A stretch of DNA of 11,681 nt from the NCBI GenBank assembly GCA_934725835.1, contig CAKVCR010000069.1, positions 1 through 11,681 on the forward strand. The letters run 5' to 3'. This stretch comes from an uncultured Odoribacter sp. GTDB lineage: Bacteria; Bacteroidota; Bacteroidia; Bacteroidales; Marinifilaceae. Numbering within the stretch: position 1 is the first letter of the stretch; each line of letters starts with the position of its first letter. Under the pieces are notes generated by a model. It was given only the letters and a program-made list of their open reading frames with translations. It did not search any database and was not told the origin of the DNA. Shown here piece after piece: positions 1 through 6,555 of this stretch. The position numbers and the translations under genes are program-made.

Positions 1-283
1 TCGTCTGCGTCCGGTATTGATGACCTCTTTAACCACAATACTTGGAATGGTTCCGATGGCAATAAGCACAGGTGATGGTTCAGAGACTTGGCGACCAATG
101 GGTATTGCCGTGATCGGTGGTATGGTTTTCTCAACTATTATCACCATGATTATCGTACCTGCCGTATATGCAGCAATGGACAAAAGCGGAAGCCGCAACA
201 AAAAGAAGGACCTGGCCAAACAGTTTAGGTTCATGAGTGATTTCGATGCAGAAAGAGACCTTCCCAAGAAAAAAGAAAACTAA
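1..283 (+). CDS. RND efflux transporter permease, C-terminal end (partial)
   Basis: This is the last ~93 codons of an inner-membrane RND pump of the HAE1/AcrB type, which exports drugs or other hydrophobic compounds by proton antiport together with a periplasmic adaptor and an outer-membrane channel. The frame is open from base 2, so the gene starts before the window. The visible protein begins RLRPVLMTSLTTILGMVPMA, the family's signature for the penultimate transmembrane helix. A last helix (MGIAVIGGMVFSTIITMIIV) follows, then a charged cytoplasmic tail rich in Lys, Asp and Glu. The internal Met at base 17 is not a real start. The substrate cannot be told from this fragment. A hairpin and a small PII-like gene follow on the same strand. 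Confidence 0.93.
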   Translation, partial: RLRPVLMTSLTTILGMVPMAISTGDGSETWRPMGIAVIGGMVFSTIITMIIVPAVYAAMDKSGSRNKKKDLAKQFRFMSDFDAERDLPKKKEN

Positions 284-291
284 ATAAAGAC

Positions 292-328
292 AGACTTAAA
301 GTCAGGGATTTTCCCAGACTTTAAGTCT
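292..328 (+). terminator. Intercistronic hairpin after the RND gene
   Basis: A 12-bp perfect inverted repeat (AGACTTAAAGTC at 292-303, GACTTTAAGTCT at 317-328) can extend through an A/A mismatch with GGG/CCC, leaving an ATTTT loop. It lies 9 bases after the RND stop and 22 bases before the next ATG. No T-run follows, so it may be a weak terminator or an RNA-stability element that lowers expression of the downstream gene. Confidence 0.6.
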
Positions 329-349
329 ATCGACAAATTCAATCCAACT

Positions 350-646
350 ATGAAAAAAGCAGTATTTATCACATACAACCAAGCACTGACCGAACGTGTA
401 GCCTATATGCTCGACCAACTCCAAGTGCGAGGTTTCACCCAGTGGCCGTTAGTAAACGGCGCAGGGACTACAGACGGAGAACCCCGTATGGGTTCACATA
501 CATGGCCTGAAATGAACTCCGCCACCATCACCGTCGTAGATGAAGAGATGGTACCTCTCATCCTTAAATATGTCAAGAAACTGGATGAAGTAAACAAAGA
601 AAACGGTATTCGCGCCTTCGTTTGGGACATTACCGATATGTACTAA
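350..646 (+). CDS. Small PII/CutA-like (GlnB-fold) protein next to RND pump
   Basis: This is a 98-residue cytoplasmic protein with no signal peptide or membrane segment. It reads as a ferredoxin-like alpha/beta fold: an opening strand (MKKAVFITYN), a helix (ALTERVAYMLDQL), a strand and long loop containing GTTDGEPRMGSHTWPEMN, a strand (SATITVVDEE), a second helix (VPLILKYVKKLDEV) and a final strand (GIRAFVWDI). I recall similar short proteins downstream of RND pump genes in Bacteroidetes, where they are sometimes annotated as PII-like. The large loop sits where the T-loop of PII proteins lies. A role sensing a metal, nucleotide or pump status is inference. The start is the first ATG after the hairpin; no strong Shine-Dalgarno sequence is visible, as is usual in Bacteroides. 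Confidence 0.8.
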   Translation: MKKAVFITYNQALTERVAYMLDQLQVRGFTQWPLVNGAGTTDGEPRMGSHTWPEMNSATITVVDEEMVPLILKYVKKLDEVNKENGIRAFVWDITDMY

Positions 647-662
647 AATACATAGGGCACAA

Positions 663-694
663 AAATAGCCGGGAGTGAAAACTTCCGGCTATTT
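663..694. terminator. Bidirectional intrinsic terminator
   Basis: A 13-bp stem (AAATAGCCGGGAG at 663-675, CTTCCGGCTATTT at 682-694) has one G-T wobble and a 6-base loop. The A-rich start and T-rich end make it work on either strand. It lies between two convergent genes, the PII-like gene ending at 646 and the YitT gene ending at 714, and probably ends both transcripts. Confidence 0.88.
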
Positions 695-713
695 GTTTAT
701 CTCTTAACTAATT

Positions 714-1625
714 TTATTCCTCCTTCAAAGGCTTAAATCCACGACCTAAAATTTCTTTTGAATCAATCACATTGATAAAAGCTTCCGGGTCAATCTCTGC
801 AATTTTATGACGCAAAACCATCATTTCACGACGCGTAAGAATAGTATAAATCATATTGCGACTCTGACCTTTATACATTCCAACAGCTGGCAACAAAGTA
901 GCACCGCGATTAATTTCATTAATAATAACATTCTTAATCGGATCCACTTTATCTGAAACAATCATCAAAGTCTTATGAACAGCAGCACCATCCAAAACAA
1001 GGTCTATCACCTTACCTTCAATGAATACAATAATCCATGAATACATCGGTAAACGCCAGTCTCCAAATGCAACCACCGTACTCAAAGTAATCGTACAATC
1101 AACAATGATTACCAAAGTTCCCAAAGAAATATGAGTATATTTATTCAAAATCATAGAGATGATATCTGAACCGCCGGAAGTAGCTCGAGCTTTGAAAATC
1201 ATTCCGATACCGACACCGTATACAATACCGCCGAAGATTGCAGACAACAACTGTTCGCTTAACATTGTACGCTCAGTGATTCCCGGCTCCAACAAAGCGT
1301 CATATCCGTACAAATAGTGAATCACAAACATAAAGAACGGAATAGCAACAGTACAGATAACGGTCTTTACACCAAACATACCACCTAAGAAATAAATTCC
1401 CAACAACAACAAAGGAACATCCATACACAAAGCAGTAACTTCAGTTTCCCATCCCCACAAATGGTGGAATACCATAGACAAACCATAAGTTCCACCCGGA
1501 GCGAAACCATACGGTTCAGCAAACATCACGGCTCCTAAAGCAAATACAAAACATCCGCCCAAAAGCCAACCATAGGTAATAAAAAAATCCTTCGACAAAA
1601 ACTTTTCTTTTGTAACAAATCCCAT
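714..1625 (-). CDS. YitT family membrane protein with DUF2179 domain
   Basis: A 303-residue integral membrane protein of the YitT family, whose transport substrate is not established. After a short basic N-terminus there are about five to six hydrophobic helices between residues ~14 and ~195. The family's Gly-rich motifs are visible: FAPGGTYGLS near residue 41 and ARATSGGSDIISMIL near residue 145. The cytoplasmic C-terminal DUF2179 domain (about residues 215-300) includes NEINRGATLLPAVGMY and ends EAFINVIDSKEILGRGFKPL. Length and domain order are normal for the family. It stands alone, convergent with the PII-like gene, and has its own promoter just upstream. The start at 1625 is supported by the ~35-base leader this promoter would give. 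Confidence 0.93.
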   Translation of the reverse strand: MGFVTKEKFLSKDFFITYGWLLGGCFVFALGAVMFAEPYGFAPGGTYGLSMVFHHLWGWETEVTALCMDVPLLLLGIYFLGGMFGVKTVICTVAIPFFMFVIHYLYGYDALLEPGITERTMLSEQLLSAIFGGIVYGVGIGMIFKARATSGGSDIISMILNKYTHISLGTLVIIVDCTITLSTVVAFGDWRLPMYSWIIVFIEGKVIDLVLDGAAVHKTLMIVSDKVDPIKNVIINEINRGATLLPAVGMYKGQSRNMIYTILTRREMMVLRHKIAEIDPEAFINVIDSKEILGRGFKPLKEE

Positions 1626-1666
1626 ATAGATACAGATTTAGGTTTATGAATACTATTTAACTGTCA

Positions 1667-1698
1667 CAAAAGTACAAATACTTTTCGGCATTTTCGAA
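1667..1698 (-). promoter_or_regulatory. Predicted Bacteroides-type promoter of the YitT gene
   Basis: On the minus strand a perfect -7 element TACTTTTG (1667-1674, consensus TAnnTTTG) lies 20 bases downstream of TTCG (1695-1698), a three-of-four match to the -33 TTTG box. The spacing fits the Bacteroides sigma-ABfr consensus. The -33 mismatch keeps confidence moderate. The rest of the 1626-1804 gap shows nothing convincing. Confidence 0.5.
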
Positions 1699-1804
1699 TC
1701 ATAAATTATTTTAATAAAACACCCAACACACTGAATACCAATCCACAATACTTTGGCAACTTTGCATATTCATACAACCGCAAGCATATTTATACAAAAA
1801 ACGC

Positions 1805-2320
1805 CTAAACTGCCGCAACGGGAGATGGCTCGTAATTCACTAATACAGTTTTTCCTAACAGCAAAGATGCTTCCACGTCGACCAACCGCTGATTGCTACT
1901 TCCCCGAAAAAACAAATCCGTATTTCGCAGTTTTTGCACATATCTTCCATCCACCAACACATCAATGTAAGGCAAAATCTGCAACATACTACGCGACCGG
2001 CAAATGTCCTCAAACCGATAACCGGTATAACACCAAATCGTCTTTTTGCTCTGCGTCTTAATCAACCTCGCCAACTCAGTAAATGCTTCCACCTGCTCCA
2101 AAGGGTCACCACCGCTGAAAGTGACATTAGAGAAAGGGTCTGCCAACAACTGCTTCGCCACCTGCTCCACATTCACTCGATATCCGTTAGCCGGATTCCA
2201 GGATTGCGGATTATGACATCCCTGGCAATGATGACGACATCCGGCGGCATAAATGGTGGTCCGAAACCCCGGACCATCCACCACCGTATCTTCAACAATA
2301 TCCATTAAAATCAAATCCAT
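1805..2320 (-). CDS. nrdG: Anaerobic ribonucleotide reductase activating protein (radical SAM)
   Basis: A 171-residue radical SAM activase. It cleaves S-adenosylmethionine with a [4Fe-4S] cluster to place the glycyl radical on NrdD. The cluster motif C-x3-C-x2-C is visible as CRHHCQGC (Cys28, Cys32, Cys35), just after VDGPGFRTTIYAAG, which is typical of NrdG. The SAM-binding GGDP motif (SGGDPL) is at residues 69-74. A central strand (KTIWCYTGY) and the motif DVLVDGRYV, also usual for the family, follow. Length matches known NrdG proteins (~155-175). It starts 12 bases after the nrdD stop codon, so it is the second gene of an nrdDG operon and should share the cobalamin-responsive leader. Nothing in it looks damaged. 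Confidence 0.96.
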   Translation of the reverse strand: MDLILMDIVEDTVVDGPGFRTTIYAAGCRHHCQGCHNPQSWNPANGYRVNVEQVAKQLLADPFSNVTFSGGDPLEQVEAFTELARLIKTQSKKTIWCYTGYRFEDICRSRSMLQILPYIDVLVDGRYVQKLRNTDLFFRGSSNQRLVDVEASLLLGKTVLVNYEPSPVAAV

Positions 2321-2332
2321 ACCGTCAAAACT

Positions 2333-3781
2333 TTAACTGTGACGCACACGATCTTTCAACTCAGCTAGCTTTGCACGGTTCCAGCGTTCAGTGGTTCCCA
2401 CCAAATATCCGGTAATCCGTTGCAAGCAATCAATATTCCGGCTACCACAAACCGGACACACCTCTTCACCATCCACTGCATCTTCATGTCCGCAATCCAT
2501 ACAACGGTTACGATTATGATTCACAGAACAATATCCCATATTATAATAATCCATCATATCCACGACCGACATGATAGCTGCCGGATTCTTCGTTGCATCC
2601 CCATCGATTTCCACATAAAAAATATGCCCGCCACGTGTCAAATCATGATACGGAGCCTCCACCTCTGCTTTATGACGTGCACTACATTTATAATACACCG
2701 GCACATGATTGGAATTCGTATAATACTCACGGTCGGTCACGCCAGGAATCACACCAAAACTTTTCCTGTCCCTAATGGTAAACTTCCCGCTCAAACCCTC
2801 TGCCGGAGTCGCCAGAACACTATAATTATGCCCATACTGCTCTGCATAACCGCTGGCCTTATCTCTCATAAAAGTGACAATACGCAATCCCAATTCCTGA
2901 GCAGCAACATCTTCACCATGATGTTTGCCGATCAAAGCCACCAGACACTCTGCCAGACCGATGAAACCGATACCCAATGTGCCCTGTTCAATCACACTCT
3001 CAATAGTATCCTCCGGCTTGAGATTCTCCGACCCGTTCCACAAAGCCGACATCAACAGAGGGAACTGCTTAGCTTTAGCTGTCTGCTGAAACTCCAGGCG
3101 TCTGTGCAACTGCAATGCCGTCAGATCCAACACCTCATCCAACTTCTTAAAAAACGCACCGACACGCTCCTCCTTATCTGCAATACCCATACACTCAATT
3201 GCAATCCTCACAATATTCACTGTCGAAAAAGACAAATTACCACGTCCAATAGAGGTCTTCTCTCCATTCCGGTTTTCAAAAACCCGTGTACGGCATCCCA
3301 TCGTAGCCGTCTCATAACGATAACGCTGCGGATCATCTGCCTTCCATAATTCATGCCGGTTAAAAGTCGCATCCAAATTAATGAAATTAGGGAAAAAACG
3401 ACGGGCAGAAACCTTACAGGCCAACTCATACAAATCATAATTCGGGTCATCGGGCAAATAATTCACCCCTCTTTTCTTCTTCCAGATTTGTATGGGGAAA
3501 ATTGCAGTCACCCCATCTCCTACACCCCGATACGTAGACAACAACATTTCACGGATAATGCACCGACCTTCTGCTGAAATATCCGTACCGTAATTCACAG
3601 AGCTAAACACGACCTGATTACCGCCTCGACTATGTATTGTATTCATATTATGGATAAAAGCTTCCATCGCCTGATGCACCCGTCCCACAGTCCTGTTCAC
3701 CGCATGCTGCGCCACCCGTTTGTCTCCTTCCAGTCCCTCCAAATCACGCTTCACATAGTCCTTCACCTGAAAATCATACAA
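2333..3781 (-). CDS. nrdD: NrdD C-terminal fragment: catalytic barrel, zinc site, glycyl-radical site
   Basis: This is the part after the amber codon; its first possible start is a TTG at 3781 that is simply an internal Leu codon of nrdD. Conserved NrdD blocks are present: HAVNRTVGRVHQAMEAFIHN, NTIHSRGGNQVVFSSVNYGT, FPIQIWKKKRGVNYLP and ARRFFPNFINLDATFN. Near the end, CMDC and CPVC (read-through numbering Cys680, 683, 695, 698) make the zinc-binding site. RITGYLVG carries the radical glycine at about residue 711 (codon 2408-2410). The stop is 12 bases before nrdG. No good initiation signal is visible at 3781, so separate translation of this half is unlikely. Confidence 0.85.
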   Translation of the reverse strand: MYDFQVKDYVKRDLEGLEGDKRVAQHAVNRTVGRVHQAMEAFIHNMNTIHSRGGNQVVFSSVNYGTDISAEGRCIIREMLLSTYRGVGDGVTAIFPIQIWKKKRGVNYLPDDPNYDLYELACKVSARRFFPNFINLDATFNRHELWKADDPQRYRYETATMGCRTRVFENRNGEKTSIGRGNLSFSTVNIVRIAIECMGIADKEERVGAFFKKLDEVLDLTALQLHRRLEFQQTAKAKQFPLLMSALWNGSENLKPEDTIESVIEQGTLGIGFIGLAECLVALIGKHHGEDVAAQELGLRIVTFMRDKASGYAEQYGHNYSVLATPAEGLSGKFTIRDRKSFGVIPGVTDREYYTNSNHVPVYYKCSARHKAEVEAPYHDLTRGGHIFYVEIDGDATKNPAAIMSVVDMMDYYNMGYCSVNHNRNRCMDCGHEDAVDGEEVCPVCGSRNIDCLQRITGYLVGTTERWNRAKLAELKDRVRHS

Positions 3782-3793
3782 ATGCCATAAATT

Positions 3794-4540
3794 CTATCCC
3801 AACAAAACTTCCAACACCAACACCACCTCCACAAAACTGCAACTCACATAAGGCGCCAGATAGAAATCGAATGCCGGGATAGCCTGTCCTCCATGCATCT
3901 CATTCTGTGCTGTTTCCAACGAGATGCACCCCAATATACTGGCAGTCTCAATCCGTTTTGCAGGTCTCGACTCTCCATGCCCGGCAAAAAAACCGTTCTT
4001 CAGAATCTTATCCAAAGGATGTTGCACACAGGTCAGACTTTTAGTCGGATAATAATCCTTGTCATGAATATGTATATATCCCTGCCTTACAGCCTCTTTC
4101 ACCTCATTTGTCAACAGATAATCATCCACAAAAGGCTTTGTCGTCTCACTGGCAAACTTCATCATCATACCGGCTGGAGTATCCGCATTCATATTGGCAT
4201 TCTCGCGAGTCACATCGTTCGACTTCGTCTCTATGATTTCCAGAAAAATATCACGTGTCCGTGCCTTACGCGCAATACTTCGCTGATTCCGATAGGCAAT
4301 ATACACCTGCGCCACATCCTTACGCCGACTCTTCATCAATTCCAGCTCCACACAATCCTGAATCTCCTCCACACTCATCTGTTCTTGGCCACGACAAGCG
4401 ATACGGTCAGCAATCTCTCTTGCCAGTTCCATATCCTCCCCCTTGTCGGTATGCAACATTGCACGGCGTACCGCTGCAATAATTTTTTCTTCATTAAACC
4501 CCACAACCCTACCATCTCTTTTCAAAACAGTTTGTATCAT
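3794..4540 (-). CDS. nrdD: NrdD N-terminal fragment: ATP cone and start of catalytic barrel
   Basis: This is the 248-residue piece before the amber codon. Residues 1 to ~92 form an ATP-cone allosteric domain (KRDGRVVGFNEEKIIAAVRRA, then VYIAYRNQRSIARK). The catalytic domain then begins, with NANMNADTPAGMMMKF and the active-site stretch IHIHDKDYYPTKSLTCVQHP. Cys171 there is probably the first catalytic cysteine, by analogy with the TCxQ-type motif of other NrdDs. The fragment ends within the barrel and lacks the thiyl-radical loop, the zinc site and the glycyl-radical site, so alone it cannot be active. ATG at 4540 is well placed and gives the complete ATP cone. The riboswitch leader lies directly upstream. 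Confidence 0.85.
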   Translation of the reverse strand: MIQTVLKRDGRVVGFNEEKIIAAVRRAMLHTDKGEDMELAREIADRIACRGQEQMSVEEIQDCVELELMKSRRKDVAQVYIAYRNQRSIARKARTRDIFLEIIETKSNDVTRENANMNADTPAGMMMKFASETTKPFVDDYLLTNEVKEAVRQGYIHIHDKDYYPTKSLTCVQHPLDKILKNGFFAGHGESRPAKRIETASILGCISLETAQNEMHGGQAIPAFDFYLAPYVSCSFVEVVLVLEVLLG

Positions 4541-4596
4541 AGCTTGTTCTATTTATATTATACAATTACCAGTCAGGCAACGACAGCAAACACAAA

Positions 4597-4667
4597 GGAA
4601 AGAGGGAAAGTAAACGATACGGCAAGCCTTATCCATGTCCCGGCTCTTTCCTCGAAAGCCATCGAAA
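4597..4667 (-). promoter_or_regulatory. Possible riboswitch expression platform in the nrdD leader
   Basis: The RNA between aptamer and nrdD start contains GGAAAGAG (4644-4651 region on the minus strand), perfectly complementary to CTCTTTCC at 4597-4604. The same purine segment can instead pair locally: GGCT near 4660 with AGCC near 4641, with flanking TTC/GAA. The two folds exclude each other, as expected of a switch. No T-run follows either, so control might act on translation or RNA stability. This is hand folding only. Confidence 0.35.
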
Positions 4668-4827
4668 CATTGTCATCCGGCAGGTCTTCTGACTCACCCC
4701 AGGCAAAACTACCTTCCCATCCTATTGACAGTGGCATCTTTTTGATGTTCAGCCTCTCATGCAGAGTTTACAGCAGCGGGACTGTTCAGGACTCACACCT
4801 GATTCCCTTTTAAGCCTATTCACAACG
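4668..4827 (-). ncRNA. Adenosylcobalamin (B12) riboswitch in nrdD leader
   Basis: The minus strand shows the cobalamin riboswitch core in order. GCTTAAAAGGGAATCAGGTG (from about 4815) is followed by a GAGTCCTGAACAGTCCCGCTG-like segment ending near 4773. The B12 box GCCACTG (4735-4729) comes next, then GGGAAGG (4718-4712) and GTGAGTCAGAAGACCTGCCG ending near 4680. A closing stem P1 can form between CGTTGT (4827-4822) and ACAATG (4673-4668). Such elements bind cobalamins and normally lower expression of the downstream gene. It lies between the promoter at 4875-4904 and nrdD, 127 bases before the start codon, so it should control nrdDG. Confidence 0.94.
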
Positions 4828-4874
4828 AACAGACACCGGAATGACGGACTCAAATTCTCACAACGAATCCATGA

Positions 4875-4904
4875 CAAAAGTAAGAACTTTTTAGATAATA
4901 CAAA
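4875..4904 (-). promoter_or_regulatory. Predicted Bacteroides-type promoter of nrdDG
   Basis: On the minus strand, TTTG (4901-4904) and TACTTTTG (4875-4882) match the -33 TTTG and -7 TAnnTTTG boxes exactly, with an 18-base spacer, slightly short of the usual 19-21. Transcription would start near 4868, about 40 bases before the riboswitch aptamer, giving a leader of roughly 330 bases. Confidence 0.72.
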
Positions 4905-4927
4905 AGACAAAATGGTAACTTTTTAGA
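4885..4927 (-). repeat. 11-bp direct repeat spanning the nrdDG promoter
   Basis: TCTAAAAAGTT (minus strand) occurs at 4885-4895, inside the promoter spacer, and at 4917-4927, just upstream of the -33 box. The centres are 32 bases apart, about three helical turns. It could be a pair of operator half-sites; it is also AT-rich, so chance is possible. Confidence 0.35.
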
Positions 4928-4935
4928 AATAAAAT

Positions 4936-4987
4936 TACCGAAAAGAATATCGAAGTTTTCCATTTTTCTCCGACATACTTTTCGGTA
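4936..4987 (-). terminator. Inverted repeat, likely terminator of the TPR/C_GCAxxG operon
   Basis: A 10-bp perfect inverted repeat (TACCGAAAAG at 4936-4945, CTTTTCGGTA at 4978-4987) encloses 32 bases. On the minus strand it is followed by the T-rich TAATTTTATTTC. It lies about 100 bases downstream of the gene ending at 5086 and just before the nrdDG promoter, so it may insulate the two units. The long loop makes it imperfect. Between it and 5085 there is only AT-rich DNA with one short palindrome (ATGTAAATTACAT, 5011-5023) of unknown meaning. Confidence 0.5.
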
Positions 4988-5085
4988 CGTTACATTAAAT
5001 CGCTGATTATATGTAAATTACATCAACAATAAAGCAGCTCTTCACAAGGGAATAGCAACAAAATATTTCCAAAAATAAAAATCGC

Positions 5086-5580
5086 TTACAATTCATGCAT
5101 ACCATTCCCTTCTGCGCAACCATTTCGTTGTTGTTCTAAAAAATCCACCCAAATACGGGCAGCCTCTTCAATGGTCTTGATACACGGACGCTTCTTATAA
5201 TACGTTTCAGTCCGTTCTTCAGGCACCGGATTATCGTGTTTTTTCTTTTCCAGGCCCAATAACTCGGCACAAATCAATGAGCCGTTCCGCTTAGCAAACT
5301 CCTCAGCCAACTGCTGCACCACCCGATAATTTGCCTCCTTGCCTGCTTTATCATCTCCCTTCACGCAACCGGTTTCCAAGCCTGCCAACACAAACATACC
5401 ACAAGCTGCTCCGCATGTCATACGCATACGTCCGATACCTCCGCCAAACGAAGCCGACATCCGCAAAGCCTGCTCCTCTGTATAACCATACATATCCGCA
5501 AAAGCCGCACACACCGACTGCGAACAATTATATCCTGCACGGAACAACTCGACTGCCCGTTTAATTCTCTCTTCCATCAT
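5086..5580 (-). CDS. C_GCAxxG_C_C family (putative redox-active) protein
   Basis: A 164-residue protein of the C_GCAxxG_C_C family, named for its spaced cysteines and thought to bind a redox cofactor or metal; its biochemical role is not established. The signature residues are visible: AGYNCSQSVCAAF near residues 15-27, FGGGIGRMRMTCGAACGMFV near 45-64, LETGC near 68-72, LICAELLG near 102-109 and KRPCIKTIEEAARIWVDF near the C-terminus. There is no signal peptide, so it is cytoplasmic. Its ATG overlaps the stop of the TPR gene as ATGA (5577-5580), which implies translational coupling. A second Met follows directly, so the true start could be one codon later. Family members are often found in anaerobes. 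Confidence 0.9.
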   Translation of the reverse strand: MMEERIKRAVELFRAGYNCSQSVCAAFADMYGYTEEQALRMSASFGGGIGRMRMTCGAACGMFVLAGLETGCVKGDDKAGKEANYRVVQQLAEEFAKRNGSLICAELLGLEKKKHDNPVPEERTETYYKKRPCIKTIEEAARIWVDFLEQQRNGCAEGNGMHEL

Positions 5581-6530
5581 AATGGTCTATTTTTATACAT
5601 GTCCTCAAAATTAGAATAAGTGCCGCTAATTTTCTTAGCCTCCTCTCCTTGGGGATTCAACTCCATGGCTTTTTTCAAATCCTCAAACGAACCATCCTTA
5701 TCTCCTTTCATCAAACGAGCACGCCCCCGTTCACTGTATGCACGAGCAAAATCAGGTTTCAACTCAATCGCCTCATCAAACAACTCAATCGCCTCGTCCG
5801 GTTGCTCTCGCACCATAAAAAGACTGCCCAATAATAGATAAGCCTGTTCATTGAACGGATTCAACTCTATCACATAACGATAATCCTGCTCTGCCTCCTC
5901 ATATTTCTTCAGAGCTTCACGCAACTGCCCCCGCACCAAATAAGCCTGTTCCTCCTCCGGCATCAACTCTACAGCCTTTTCCGCATCCTGCAACCCGTCA
6001 GCATAGCTACCCGTGGCCAACATCACCTCAGCACGCAGCAACCATGCAGCCGCATAGTCATCCTTTCCGGCAATTGCCTGCGACAGACTGACAATCGCCC
6101 CGATGTAATCGCCCGCCATCTTTTTAGCACGTCCTGCCAGATAATATGCCCTCACCTCAGCGTTATCCAACTCTGCAGCTCGTTCACAATCCTCAATCAC
6201 GTCAACATAACGTTCAATCATATAATTAAGATTCGCACGCAACAACATCACCGCCACATTATCCGGCTCTTCCTCCAGCAAACGACCGGCCATCTCTACC
6301 GCCTCCTCCGTCCTATCTTCCCTCGAATAAGCCGTCACCAAATGCTCCATCACCTCCACATCTTTCTGAATCTTTAACGCCTCATTAAAGCACCGGATAG
6401 CATAATCCGTCCTCCCCATCTTCAACGCCTTGATACCATCATATTTCAGTACATCAAAATTTTTCTGCGCCTTCACTTCTGCAGTTTCTTCTCCCTCGCC
6501 AAAGAAAAGGGACTTAAAAAAGTTTGCCAT
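5577..6530 (-). CDS. Cytoplasmic TPR-repeat protein
   Basis: A 317-residue soluble protein made almost wholly of tetratricopeptide repeats. About seven consecutive 34-residue units can be read from residue ~28 to ~300, each with the usual A/G-x3-A/Y spacing; examples are KMGRTDYAIRCFNEALKI, KKYEEAEQDYRYVIELNP and REQPDEAIELFDEAIELKPD. There is no signal peptide, lipobox or membrane segment, so it probably acts in the cytoplasm as a protein-interaction scaffold. A short tail after the last repeat (TYSNFEDMYKNRPL) is conserved-looking but unassigned. Its stop overlaps the start of the C_GCAxxG protein, so the two proteins are made together and may interact. No partner can be named from sequence. 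Confidence 0.93.
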   Translation of the reverse strand: MANFFKSLFFGEGEETAEVKAQKNFDVLKYDGIKALKMGRTDYAIRCFNEALKIQKDVEVMEHLVTAYSREDRTEEAVEMAGRLLEEEPDNVAVMLLRANLNYMIERYVDVIEDCERAAELDNAEVRAYYLAGRAKKMAGDYIGAIVSLSQAIAGKDDYAAAWLLRAEVMLATGSYADGLQDAEKAVELMPEEEQAYLVRGQLREALKKYEEAEQDYRYVIELNPFNEQAYLLLGSLFMVREQPDEAIELFDEAIELKPDFARAYSERGRARLMKGDKDGSFEDLKKAMELNPQGEEAKKISGTYSNFEDMYKNRPL

Positions 6531-6555
6531 AGTCTACATTTTACAATAACGATGA

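Larger units (their letters stand above)
2333..4540 (-). pseudogene. nrdD: Anaerobic ribonucleoside-triphosphate reductase with in-frame TAG
   Basis: This is class III reductase NrdD, the oxygen-sensitive glycyl-radical enzyme that reduces ribonucleoside triphosphates to dNTPs and is activated by NrdG next door. Read through, the gene is 736 codons, a normal family length. Codon 249 is TAG (3794-3796). The second half continues in exactly the same reading frame, so this is a nonsense change rather than a frameshift. Around it the protein reads LAPYVSCSFVEVVLVLEVLL, then G, stop, NLWHLYDFQVKDY. From memory of the family, charged residues are expected where V, V, L, V and the stop stand (roughly EE-K-EE). 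Everything outside this ~25-codon patch looks conserved, so the lesion is either very recent or an error in the sequence. Confidence 0.88.

Noticed and set aside
1753..2061. Plus-strand frame of 102 codons opposite nrdG
   Set aside because: It overlaps the conserved nrdG coding region and has no recognisable protein features.
2420..3349. Long plus-strand open frame (309 codons) opposite nrdD
   Set aside because: Its composition is rich in His, Ile, Thr and Leu with no recognisable domain, as expected of an antisense shadow of a conserved gene.
3794..3796. UAG as a recoded residue (pyrrolysine) or nrdD split by an intron or intein
   Set aside because: The stop is a single in-frame codon with no inserted sequence. 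Pyrrolysine is not known for NrdD or for Bacteroides, and selenocysteine uses UGA. The surrounding odd substitutions point instead to error or decay.
3779..3860. Diversity-generating retroelement target, because some codons look like A-to-T changes
   Set aside because: Not all inferred changes are at adenines, the site is an essential-type cytoplasmic enzyme, and no template repeat or reverse transcriptase is in the window.
3893..4813. Long plus-strand open frame (306 codons) opposite nrdD and its leader
   Set aside because: It runs antisense through the nrdD N-terminus and the whole cobalamin riboswitch, which explain the conservation; no domain or start signal is visible.
5011..5023. Palindrome ATGTAAATTACAT as an FNR/CRP-type operator
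   Set aside because: It does not match FNR or CRP consensus, is fully AT-rich apart from two bases, and lies over 100 bases from the nrdDG promoter on its upstream side.
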